Shown in pieces: positions 12,601 through 22,840 of a DNA stretch of 64,000 nt (within the stretch, counting starts at the first letter, position 1; every line of letters begins with the position of its first letter). The DNA comes from Ilex aquifolium (lineage: Eukaryota; Streptophyta; Magnoliopsida; Aquifoliales; Aquifoliaceae). Where the stretch lies: NCBI GenBank assembly GCA_951799425.1, contig OX637407.1, positions 25,169,691 to 25,233,690 of the forward strand, read 5' to 3'. A program made the translations under genes and the position numbers. The notes beneath the pieces were generated by a model that saw nothing but the letters and a program-made list of their open reading frames with translations, did no database searches and was not told where the DNA came from.

Positions 12601-13791
12601 GATGCCTTCCATCCTTCAAACGAATCAAAATATTACCTCTTCCCATTACTGGAATTTGAGAAGAATCTCCAAAAGTGACTTTTCCACTTACCGATTCATC
12701 AAACTCCACAAACATCTCTTTGTTTCCACACATGTGATTACTAGCACCGGAGTCAAGGTACCACACGTTCTTGTCTCCCTTTTGCTCTTCTTTGTATGCC
12801 AACAACAAGGTCGGCTCCCTTCGACTTTGTCTTCAACAAAGTGTGCTCTTTCTTCCACAAAATCATTTCTACACTCGGAAGCAAAATGGCCATATCGATG
12901 ACAATTATAACATTGAATATGAGATTTGTCATACCTCCCTCCATATGACTTTGAATGATTGCCTCTTCCACGTCCTCTTCCACGATGTGATTCTTGACCT
13001 CTTTCTTCTTTGTTGGACGCATTTTGGCCAAAGTTTTCCCCTCTACCTCGACCACGTCCACCACGACCTCCACCTCCATGTCCACGCCCTCTACCTCTTT
13101 GACTTCCATCTTGCCTTCTTTTTTTTTCTTTGAAAGAAAGCTTGGTTTGTAGCACTTGTTCCAACGAATCTTGCTTCTTCATGGCTAGCCGTTCTTCATG
13201 GGCTAACAACGATCCCATGAGTTCGTCAATCATCATTGTGTCTAAATCTTTAGACTCTTCAATGGCTACGGCAATGTAGTCAAACTTGGGGTCCAATGAA
13301 CGGAGGATTTTTTCTATCACCCGGGTATCGTCATAGTGATCATCACCATAAGTTCTTAAATTATTCACAACCACCAAGATTCTTGTGAAATAATCTGAAA
13401 TTAATTCGGATTCCTTCATACGTAAAGCCTCAAATTCACCTCGTAGAGTTTGGAGGCGAACTTTCTTGACTTTTTCCACTCCACTATGAGCGGTTTTCAG
13501 AACATCCCATGTTTGCTTGGATGTGGTTGCACTAACAACCTTCTGTAACATAGCATCATCCAAACATTGATGGATGAGTGAAAGAGCCTTTTGATCCTTC
13601 TTCTTTGTAGCTTGCAAGACTTCCTTTTGGGCTTGGCTTAAGGAAGCTTCATCTTGTGGTGTTGTGTAACCAATTGTTACAATCTCCCATAAGTCTTGAG
13701 ATCCAAGAATTGCCTTCATGCGGATACACCAATTATCATAGTTATCTTTGATGAATCGAGGCATTTGAAATGGAAGCATTCCATTCGCCAT
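9693..13791 (-). pseudogene. Copia 1 gag-pol polyprotein with two frameshifts
   Basis: Translation starts at 13791 ([13 protein letters not shown]). Gag is a UBN2-type domain followed by an RG/GRG-rich stretch and one CCHC knuckle ([14 protein letters not shown]). A frame change near 12790-12800 leads to the aspartic protease ([11 protein letters not shown]). A missing T near 12343 leads to an 892-codon frame (12371-9693) with integrase D68, D131 and E167 (D-35-E spacing) and the LCEGC zinc-binding end. Reverse transcriptase YVDD is at about 576-579, followed by RNase H. Every expected domain is present in copia order (PR-INT-RT-RH). The gag and RT style resembles TNT1-94-like plant copias. 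The two single-base changes make this copy inactive unless they are sequencing errors. Confidence 0.92.
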
Positions 13792-13843
13792 CTCTGTCTC
13801 ACTCTCTCTTTTTCAACACTCAAGCCTAGCTCTGATACCACTT

Positions 13844-14174
13844 TGTTGGAATCTAGAGGACTATCACACACTCACAAAAAATAATGGAAGAGACTATTGA
13901 AGATAGGAAGAACTCTTTCTATTCACTCATATTCAAATGGATGTATTACATAGGATATATATAGACACTCATATATAACACATGACATATAACATAACCC
14001 CACTACATAATGCAATAATAAAGACCCCACTCCTCCATTGCTTGGAGAATTAAAATACCACAATTACTTTGTCCCCCACTAATACCATATTGATGACCCA
14101 CTAATACAAAAAACTAAATGCATAAAAATAACTCCTAGAACATGAAAAGTCATGTTTATTATTTTCTTTCAACA
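13844..14174 (-). repeat. Copia 1, 5' LTR
   Basis: 331 bp, differing from the 9355 copy by three transitions (in the CTCCATT-CTTGG, CTTT-TCCCC and GATGACC-AC contexts). A 3-bp spacer separates it from the Met-tRNA primer site. Confidence 0.95.
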
Positions 14175-14179
14175 ATTTG

Positions 14180-14719
14180 TCCCTTATTTTTGATTTGTTT
14201 TGATTCTCCTCAGAAAGATGATATTTTTAATACTCCACCCCGGACTGGCTGTAACCATCCATCTTCATAACATGCTTGCGGCTGGAATGGACGGACCATA
14301 ATACTACTAGTATTCATCAATACTTGTGAATGCTTACTTCACAATAGTAGGAGTATGATGAGATTTTGTGTATCTCTTGGTTACTCTTATTATATCATAA
14401 CATGATATCAATGTCGACTCTCATTAAGCCAAAAAGTTTACAAACAACATATTTTTTGCCTTCAATATTATTATCGGCTAGGCAAGTAGTTCTTTTTTCT
14501 CTTTGGTTTGATACGAGTCTTTTATCCGATTCTTAAGTAGGTGTTGTGTAAGCATATACTCATAGACCCAGATAAGTTTTGTTGGTGGTTCATTAAAGGC
14601 CTCAAGAATTTGAGAAAAGCTAGGTCTAACTAGATTTCAGTCAGTAGGATGTGAAACTACAATTTCGTAGTTGCTGATATTGTTAACGTAGTAGAGGACC
14701 GGTAGTTGGGTTCGGAACA
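14180..14719 (+). other. 5' flank of MCM2 relic
   Basis: Contains the ancestral MCM2 promoter region; copia 1 inserted upstream. No separate gene and no clear TATA element that I would defend. Confidence 0.35.
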
Positions 14720-16891
14720 ATGGCAAGGGAATATTCAGGTGGTGGCAGTCTTCCGAGCGAGTCGTCCTAATCATCCGACCATGGAAATCCAGCATCGACG
14801 CCGGATTCCCCAACCTCCGCTGGTTTCAATACCGATCATCTTCCATTCAACACCAGCCGTACCTCCGAGAACTACTTCGACGTAGATGAAGCAGCCGTCG
14901 ATCCCAACATCATCAGAGATGAGCCCAAAAAAGCCGACGAAGAGGAAAAAGGAGAGGACCTTTTCAACGACAATTACACGGAGTTGGTATTTATTGCAAC
15001 TCTTCTTCTTCATCTTCAAATTTCCGTTCATATATATATATATGTGCCATTGATATCCTATATATTGATTATTTTCTTTTGATGAGGGGAATTGGTAGCG
15101 ATTATTGGCGAATGGACGAGCATGACCAGTACGAATCGTTGGGGCTGGACGACTTCCTTGAAGACGAGAGGGATTTGGATCAGATCATGGCAGATCGGAG
15201 GGCCGCGGAGACAGAACTTGACGGCAGAGATGGTCGTTTCTCTCAGCGCAAACTTCCTCAGATGCTCCACGACCAAGGTGTAAACCCTAGCTTTTCATCA
15301 TAAATAAATGAAAGGGTACTCATATCCTGATAATTCTTCTTTTTGACAATAATTTTTTAACCCAAATAGGGGTCTAGCCCTAATGAAAAGTCATGTGGAC
15401 CTGCCACTGGTCAGGATCGGTGGCCATACCATACCTCCAAAACAACAACGAGATGCTGTTGAGAATTCAAAACTTGCCTATTATATAGCTGCATCACCTA
15501 ACTTTGGCACTCTTTTTTTGGGTTTAAGTTGATCTCAAATGCAGTTAATGCTCATGATTTGGAAAATGTAAAAACCCTAGCCTCTTTATGCCCACACTCG
15601 GTAACTTGCAATCCAAGAAGGCTTCTTCCAAGAGAAAAATAGCTGTGGCCTTGACGCGTCACAAGTGTTTCTGGTCCAGATAAAATTCTACCAGCATTCC
15701 ATACTCTGTCATGCTGCAAATAATATGTTAAGGAAAGTGACAAAAAATTTACCTGAACGGATTATTCAACTACTAATGATTCAATTTATCCACAGTGACA
15801 ACCATGTGAATACAATATTCAAAAACTGGTCAACTTTGATCATTCATGCTCAGATTACTTAACTTTGTCTAGTGTATATAATCCTATTATTCTCCAGAGG
15901 CATTTTTTGTGGGAACAGTTTTGAGTCACCATGTAAATTGATTGCTCAAATGCGCTCTTTGAGTTTATAATAATCCTACATACGACCACTTTTGTGTTTG
16001 TATGCATGTTTACATAGTCTTAAAGTTTTAACGGTGCTGAGAAGTTGATGGGGTGATATCTTAGAAAGCTCCAGAAAGAACAAAGCTAAACATTGCATTT
16101 TTGGTTGTAGATACCGACGATGATAATTATAGGCCATCAAAAAGAACTAGAGCTGATTTTAGGCCTCCCAACAACACAAGAAACTTTGATGATACTGATG
16201 CAATGCAAAGTTCTCCTGGCAGATTGCAACGAGCAAGGGTGGATCTACTAGTGGGCTAAGGTGGGCTGAAGCCCAGAGTAAAAAAAAAAAAAAAAAATTA
16301 CCACTAAGTACCAGCCTACCCCCCCCAAAAAAAATTACCACTATATTTTACCCCCAAATTAACCCAGGCCAGAGTAAACCAACCTAACATAGCAGCTCCT
16401 TGCAACACACAGTGGTTCCCCAGCGGCTCCCTCCAACACACAAGCAGTCCTCTCTCTTCTCTCTCAGGCGGTCACTTCTCCAAATTCTCGGACAAGCAAC
16501 GGCTCCATGGGCCATGGCAACACACGGGCGGCAAGTCACTTCCCCAAATCCCCGGACAAGCACAACCATCCCTCTTCTGCGCAAACACCTCCTCTTTCTC
16601 TCTTCAACGCATCAGATCCCTCTTCCCTCGAGCGGCTGTTTCCTCCAGCAAATTTATTTCCTCAAGCGGCTGTTTCCTCGGTGCAAGGTAAGTTTTTCAC
16701 AATCAGGCTTATCTTTATTTATTTATTTTTTTGTGTTTGGGATCAACGAAGTGGAGCTTTACGTTTTTTAGTTTTCAAGTGATGATATGTTTAAGATTCC
16801 AAATTCCATTAATTATGTTTTGCTACAATTTTTTTTCCCTAATCAACCAAAAGAAGCACAAGCTTTGAGTAATTGGAAATCAGTGCGTGTA

Positions 16892-16997
16892 CTTTTATGG
16901 CTTTGTTTTAGTCTCTACATTTTCTGGACAACCATAGACTTTTATGGCTTTGTTTTAGTCTCTACATTTTCTGGATTACCATAGACTTTTATGGCTT
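16892..16997 (+). repeat. 47-bp tandem duplication in hAT leader
   Basis: CTTTTATGGCTTTG starts at 16892 and 16939 and its first half recurs at 16986, giving about 2.3 copies of a 47-bp unit with few differences. Confidence 0.85.
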
Positions 16998-17595
16998 AGT
17001 GAACTGATGATCAAAACATTTGGAATGTCTGAAAAAATACACTTTGTTCCCACATTTTTACTACTCTTATTTGTCTTTCTGCATATTTACTTTGGATATT
17101 GGAGACTCATAGGATCCTCCCATCGAAAGTTTTGGCATCCCATAGTTACAGAATGGCCCCATTTACTGTTCCATATTGTTTAAGTTTCCCTTCGTATTTC
17201 CTGCTGTCTATGGGAACTGAAATAATTATCCTAACTAACTGTTGCCATATCATCCAATCCATTTTTGTGAAATCCTTAGAGTGAGCTTCCAAGTGCTCTG
17301 ATAAAAAAAAAAAAAAAAAGCTTCCAAGAGCAATGAGATTATGGGTTTGATCATATGCTATAAAAAAATAAACAAGACTTTTCAAGAGCCACATGAATGA
17401 TTGTAGGAAGCGTAACTGCAATAGTGCAACCTTATTAAACATGAAGTATACTAACGCTGTTCCTCCATCTTTTGGTTCTTCTTTTCATTAGTACTGTTGT
17501 GACATTTTGCTAACCTTCATATTAGTTAGCTTCAAATAATGTTAGGCGGGTACTGTTTGTTTCTCTAATTTTCAGTCATTCTCTACTTTATTAGG

Positions 17596-20067
17596 ATGAA
17601 AAATCAAGAACGAAAAAGAGCAAAAATAATTTTTTCGTTATTAAAAAAGAAAAGTGGAGAAGAAACATCAAATTCTACTCTTGAACCTTTGAGTCTAGTA
17701 GAAACATCAACAAGTGTTGATGTTCCTATGATTCCTGCGGCTGTTGAACCTCAAGGTCCTCAACCTCAAGCAAAAGTTCTAAGGATTCCTTTTGATGAGA
17801 ATGAACTTGAACGAGATCCCGCATTGCGTATTTTGATATGGAAACATCCTGCTTATAATCAAGATGAAGTTAGGCGTGCTTATATAAAGTGGGGACCAAA
17901 TCAACCTATCTTGGCTGAGTATCCGAGGACTAAAACTGGAGTTCAAAATCGAAGATTTCAGGAAAGTTGGTACAAAAAATTTCCATGGCTAGAATATTCT
18001 ATTTCAAAAGATGCGGCATTTTGCTTTCCGTGCTTTATTTTTCAAGGTCGTGAACCTCTACATCCTGCATTTACCGTTGAAGGTTTTAGTAGCTGGAAGA
18101 GAGTGAATAATGGGGCCAAATGTGTTTTCTTGTCACATATGGGAGGTCTTGCTTCCACACACAATAATGCTGTGAGAAATGTTGAGGCGTTGAAGAATAT
18201 ATCAGTGCATATTGATAAAGTTATGAATGTTCAAAGTTCAGAAGAAATAAAGAGAAATCGATTGCGTCTTAAGGCTACCATTGATAGTGTTCAATGACTT
18301 ACTTTATAGGGATGTGCCTTGAGAGGTCATGATGAATCTATAAATGTCAAAGAACCATGGTAATCTAATTGAGATGATTAGTTTGATGGCAAAGTTGAAT
18401 GTTGAGATAAATGATGTTATCTTAGAGAAAGCTCCAGGAAATGCAAAATATACGTCTCCTATGATCCAAAAAAATATTTTGCATATTCTAGCTACTAAAG
18501 TAAGAGAAAAAATCCGTGAAGAAGTTGGAAATGCCAAGTTTTGTATTTTGGTTGATGAAGCAAATGATGCATCAAATAAAGAACATATGACAATTGTTAT
18601 GAGATTTGTTGATGTTCAGGATTTTTTTCAGGAGAGATTTTTTGAGATTATGCATGTTAAAGTACCACTTCTTTAACTCTTAAGAAAAAAATATCAAAAG
18701 TTCTTACTCGACACAATTTGCACATTCGAGATTTACGAGGTCAGGGATATGATGGTGCTAGCAACATGCGTGGTGTATTTAATGGATTGCAAGCTTTGTT
18801 CCGCAATGATTGTGAGTATGCATACTATGTTCATTGCTTTTCTCATCGTTTACAACTTGCATTAGTTGCAACTGCTGAAGATGAGATTTCAATATGACAA
18901 TTCTTTTCCAAATTGACATGCATTGTCAATTTTATTAGTGCTTCTCCTAAGCGTCATACAGAACTGCGATCTGCCGAAGCTACTAAGATTGAAAGGGGGA
19001 TAGCTAGTGGTGAACGAGAGACTGGTAAAAGGGCTAATCAGATAGGTACTTTGCATCGAGCTAGTACTACTCGTTGGAGCTCACATTTTGAATCCATTTG
19101 CGGTCTGATAGATATGTATGATGTTATCATTAGTGTGTTTGAATGTATGGTTAACGAAGGATCTTCAAATATAATTCGTGGGGAAGCTGGTGGTTCTTTA
19201 ATGGCAATGAAGTCCTTCGATTTCATATTCATATTGCATCTTATACACAAGATTATGGGGATTACAGATATGCTTTGTCGGGCATTGCAACATAAATCAT
19301 TAGATATTTTGAATGTAATGAATTTAGTCTGATCGAAAAAATCATTGCTTCAAACCTTGCGAGCAGAAGGTTTTGATTATCTCCTTGACCATGTGAAATT
19401 AGTTTGCATGAAATTTGATGTCGATATACCTAATATGAGCACTCAGTACAAAGGGGCAAGACGTTCATGTCAACAGAATGATAACATTACAGTTGATCAT
19501 CACTGTCACATATACATATTTAATGCTACGATTGATCATCAGTTAGAAGAGCTACATAGTAGATTCAATGAAGAGACAATGGAATTGCTTATGCTCAGCT
19601 CTGCTTTAGATCCTCGGGACAACTTTAAATCTTTCAATCTTGATCGCATTTGTTTACTTGCTGAGAAGTTTTATGCAGCTGATTTTGATAGACAAGACAT
19701 GCATCATTTGAAATGTCAACTTGATCATTATCAATTTGATGTGGTTCGCAATGAGAGGTTTCAAAGTATGTCTACAATTTCAGAATTATGTCGTGGTTTA
19801 GTAGAAACAAATAAGACAGAGTCCTACAATTTGATTGATAGGTTGATTCGTCTTATTTTAACTCTTCCCGTTTCTACGGCAACTTCAGAAAGAACATTTT
19901 CAGCCATGAAACATGTCAAAAGTACTCTTCGTAACAAGATGAAAAATGAGTATTTGACTGATTCGTTAGTTGTCTACATTGAAAGAGAAATAACGGAAGC
20001 AATTGATATAAATTCAATAATAGATGCCTTTTGTTCTAGGAAGGATCGAAGAGTCCAATTTCTTTAG
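17596..20067 (+). pseudogene. hAT transposase, TTF/ZMYM-type zinc finger and hATC domain, broken
   Basis: The start at 17596 opens 233 codons with the TTF-type zinc-finger region (RRFQESWYKKFPWLEYS, then AAFCFPCFIF). A TGA at 18295 and frame changes near 18300-18350 and 18670 interrupt it. Further stops lie at 18896-18898 and 19330-19332. Catalytic-domain pieces include CILVDEANDAS, GQGYDGASNMRG and the HCFSHRLQLAL segment. The last 240 codons end in the hAT dimerisation motif LPVSTATSERTFSAMKHVK. This is the plant 'zinc finger MYM-type 1-like' transposase class. With at least four lesions it is inactive. Confidence 0.92.
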
Positions 20068-21550
20068 TAAGTGTTTATGAGTTTACATTTGTATTATTGA
20101 ATATATGTTTATGAGTTTACATTTGTATTTTGTTAGTTATATGAATGCTTAGCTTAGCCCGGGATAAACAAAAATCCTGACTCCGCCCTTGACAACGAGG
20201 ACATTCAATAAAGGATGTTCCCATGACGGATTAAACAAATGATGACCCATATGAGGTGTGGAGTTACCCTAGCTTAAATAATCTAGCTTTTGCAAAGAAC
20301 TGAAGGTCATCTTATAAAATATTGTTAACTATTACATCATGGGTCCAATATTCAAATTCATAGGTTTTTGATGTAGGATGATGACAATGATGAAGGTGAG
20401 TTTGAGATGTATCAGGTTTACAGAACACTGAGAGAGCAATTTACTAGAGATGAAGTGCGTCGCTTCATTGCCAAGAAGCTCAAGGAATTCTTACTCACAT
20501 ATGTGAATCCAAAGAATGAGAATAAGGACTTTGAATATCTCCAGCAGATTAATGAGATGGTGTCAGGTAAAGAATCACTAAGAGTAGCTTTAACTTGTCA
20601 ACTTCGCAGATTGATTTTTTCTTGGGGCTCAGGGGAAGGTTGCTACATAGTGCCTCTGAAGATATATTTGTCCAATTTCTTCATCTTAACTTATTGAACC
20701 TGTAGTTAACAAGTGTAGCCTCGAGATTGATTACAAACACCCAAATATTGCCATCTGGCTGGCGGATGCACCCCAGTCTGTCCTTGAGGTTATGGATGAA
20801 GTTGCCAACAAGGTTATCTTTAACTTACATCCAAACTACAAACAAATTCATCAAAAAATTTATGTTCGCATTACCAATTTATGATCAGATCTGCAACATA
20901 AGGTAATGTGTCAGAATCCATTACTATGGCTAGTTTGGATTCTGTACGTGAAAAAATATATTTGAGAATCTAGTCCTTGCATTGTTACTTCTCAGGCAGA
21001 TCCATTTAAACACCATGATTCGCATTGAGGGAGTTGTGACCCGGCGCTCTGGAGTCTTTCCCCAGTTGCAGCAAGTAAAATATGATTGCAACAAGTGTGG
21101 AATGATTTTGGGACCCTTTTCCAGAATTCGTATTCTGAGGTCAAAATTGGTTTTGGCCCAGAGTGTCAGTCAAAGGGACCATTCATTGTTAATATTGAGC
21201 ATGTGAAAGTTCTCATATTATTTTCTTCTGGTGAAACAGATTTGGAAAAGTCAAATATCTGATATCTTCCCTTGTCTTTCTGTATTAAAGTGACAATACT
21301 GATTAATCCTAATTAATGCATGAATTAATTAAGTTAATAGGCCAATTGTGTTAGTAAAACAAAGTTAAACTAATCAAAATTGACCTATTAAGGGTTAGTG
21401 TGTGAATTAGGGATAATGCATTAATTGTTGTTCTTTTCAGGGTTTTATGCGTCAAAACTACAAACTATCAGGGAGCCAATTGCGACAAAGTTACAAATTC
21501 TAGGATGACAATTATTAAAGCTCTAAACAAAGAGAGATTAAAGTAATCCA

Positions 21551-21712
21551 AATGTCATCTTTTGGAGGTTTGTGAATGATAACTTTTGGAAGCTTGTGAA
21601 TGACAACTTTTGGAAGCTTGTGAATGTCATCCCTTGGGCTTGTGAATAACATCTTTGGGGTTTGTGAATGTCATCCCTTAAAGTTTGTAAATGCCATCTT
21701 TTGGTTGCCTAT
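21551..21712 (+). repeat. Minisatellite, about 22-24 bp x 7
   Basis: Imperfect units of the form AATGTCATCTTTTGG-N-TTTGTG follow one another seven times and end at the TATA-like motif. Confidence 0.8.
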
Positions 21713-21756
21713 AAATACCACCCCTTTGTGGCTTGTAAAGGACATCAAATTTTTGC

Positions 21757-22018
21757 TAGAGCTCTTGGTTGTAGAAAACCCTCCAAGTTGTTATTTTCTT
21801 TGTATGCTTACTAGATCTCTCTTGATTGTGGAATACCCTCCAAGTTGTTATTACTTTCTTTGTATTATTGCTTTCTTTTATGGTATTATCATCTCTTGGT
21901 TGTGGATTACCCACCAAGTAGTTATTGTTTTCTTTTGTATTATTGCTTTCTTTTAATTTATTATCATCTCTTGGTTGTCGAATACCCGCCAAGTAATTAT
22001 TGCTTTCTTTTAATTTAA
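21757..22018 (+). repeat. Minisatellite, about 55-80 bp x 4
   Basis: Units begin CTCTTGGTTGTGGA-TACCC-CCAAGT and continue with ATTATTGCTTTCTTTT. Starts are at about 21758, 21813, 21893 and 21967, with the first and last units shorter. The opposite-strand open frame (about 21756-21992) is only a translation of this repeat. Confidence 0.85.
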
Positions 22019-22840
22019 GTATTGTTTTCTTTTACTTCCATTGTTGGAGTTTCCTTCTTCCCTTAGAGGAGTGAAACTCTTCCACTTTTCTAGAGCTTTA
22101 CCAAAGCCGTGAAGGGTGGAACGTGATTCACTCATTCTTTTTCGAAGATCGGCTCTTTTTGTAATATGTCGAAGTTATATTGATGCATTTCTTTTATGCT
22201 TAGCTTTAATCTTTATTTCTTCATAATGTCTTCCCATTTCATTGTTGTTTCCCTTTTAAGCATGAGTAGCTAAGCTTTTTAGTTGGCTAGTCCAAAAGGA
22301 GACCTCAATTTGGAAATGCTATTTCAACTCTTTTTCTCTCCTTCCCTCAGAGTACGGTGGTTCGGTTTGACTGGGTAGAGAGTGGATGAGATAGTGAGTA
22401 TTTGATATTCCGTAGACTTGTCACGGTTTATGCTTAGATCCTCACCCAATCTCGTCCCTAGCTTCCCACGAATCAATCGTTCACCTATGCTTTATTAGAG
22501 GAATGATTTGAGTTGAATTGGTATTTCCATTGGAGTGACCCCTAGGACTAGTCAACATTTTTTGTCCATTCAAATTTCACCACAAAACAAACCACAAACC
22601 AACTCCAACAACAAATGATTTTACACTTTTTCTTGCACCAAAATCACCTTCATGATCATACAACTCCTTCCCTGAGGAGACGACCTTGGAATACCACCAA
22701 GTAAAACACGACCTGCAAAAGTCTTCTTGCGCTTGGGAAGCACTTTTGTCCATTTCGCACATTCCATTTCATACATTTCATTTCCACCACCATTCCGTTG
22801 CCTTATTTCCCACATCATTCCGAAGGAGAATGACACTCCC

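Larger units (their letters stand above)
9355..14174 (-). mobile_element. Ty1/copia retrotransposon 1, nearly complete and young
   Basis: The element is 4820 bp with two 331-bp LTRs that start TGTTGG and end CAACA. A perfect 5-bp target duplication ATTTG flanks it (9350-9354 and 14175-14179). The LTRs differ at three positions by my reading (about 0.9%), so insertion was recent. The primer binding site at 13829-13840 reads TGGTATCAGAGC on the coding strand, matching initiator Met-tRNA. A G-run polypurine tract lies just inside the 3' LTR (about 9686-9693). It sits upstream of the MCM2 relic. Confidence 0.95.
16234..20191 (+). mobile_element. hAT DNA transposon inserted in MCM2 exon 3
   Basis: The element is 3958 bp. 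It starts CAAGGGTGGATCTA and ends, inverted, CAAGGGCGGAGTCA; GGGCTAAG also occurs subterminally at both ends. The flanks are GCAACGAG (16226-16233) and ACAACGAG (20192-20199), an 8-bp target duplication with one change, as for hAT elements. Removing the element and one duplicate restores the MCM2 reading frame across the site. A long non-coding leader (16234-17595) precedes the broken transposase. Confidence 0.9.
14720..21202 (+). pseudogene. MCM2: MCM2 replication-licensing helicase subunit, truncated pseudogene
   Basis: Six exons align with the N-terminal 40% or so of plant MCM2: 14720-14982, 15099-15277, 16111-16233 plus 20200-20255 (split by an hAT element), 20377-20566, 20706-20902 and 20997-21202. 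Signatures are YESLGLDDFLEDERDLD, RDEVRRFIAKKLKEFLLTY, HPNIAIWLADAP and [19 protein letters not shown]. Damage includes stop TAA at codon 17 (14768-14770), a CAA-type to TAA stop in exon 3, a 5-codon deletion and a frameshift to TGA in exon 5. In exon 6 there is a frameshift, and one zinc-finger Cys is lost (GPEC in place of CSEC). The AAA+ ATPase half is absent. The functional protein is part of the MCM2-7 helicase at replication origins; this copy cannot supply that. Confidence 0.93.
21203..22840 (+). mobile_element. Probable LTR/leader of a degenerate gypsy-type element
   Basis: No coding exon was found. Two minisatellites (21551-21712 and 21757-22018) surround a TATA-like CTATAAATACCACC at about 21709. 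Downstream, CTCCTTCCCTGAGGAGACGACC and a TTGCGCTTGGGA-like word (about 22670-22740) resemble sequence near plant gypsy LTR ends. Clear TG..CA borders, a paired LTR and a target duplication were not found, so the class is a guess. MCM2 homology stops at the left edge of this stretch. Confidence 0.35.

Noticed and set aside
12539..13133. Plus-strand frames within copia 1
   Set aside because: Shadow of the gag/protease coding strand.
16400..16784. Possible N-terminal exon of the hAT transposase (overlapping frames rich in Pro/Ser)
   Set aside because: No zinc-finger or hAT motif, no convincing splice to 17596; treated as leader.
21756..21992. Minus-strand frame with repeated NNYLVG-NPQPRDDN-like units
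   Set aside because: Pure translation of the minisatellite of about 55-80 bp units; no start context, no family.
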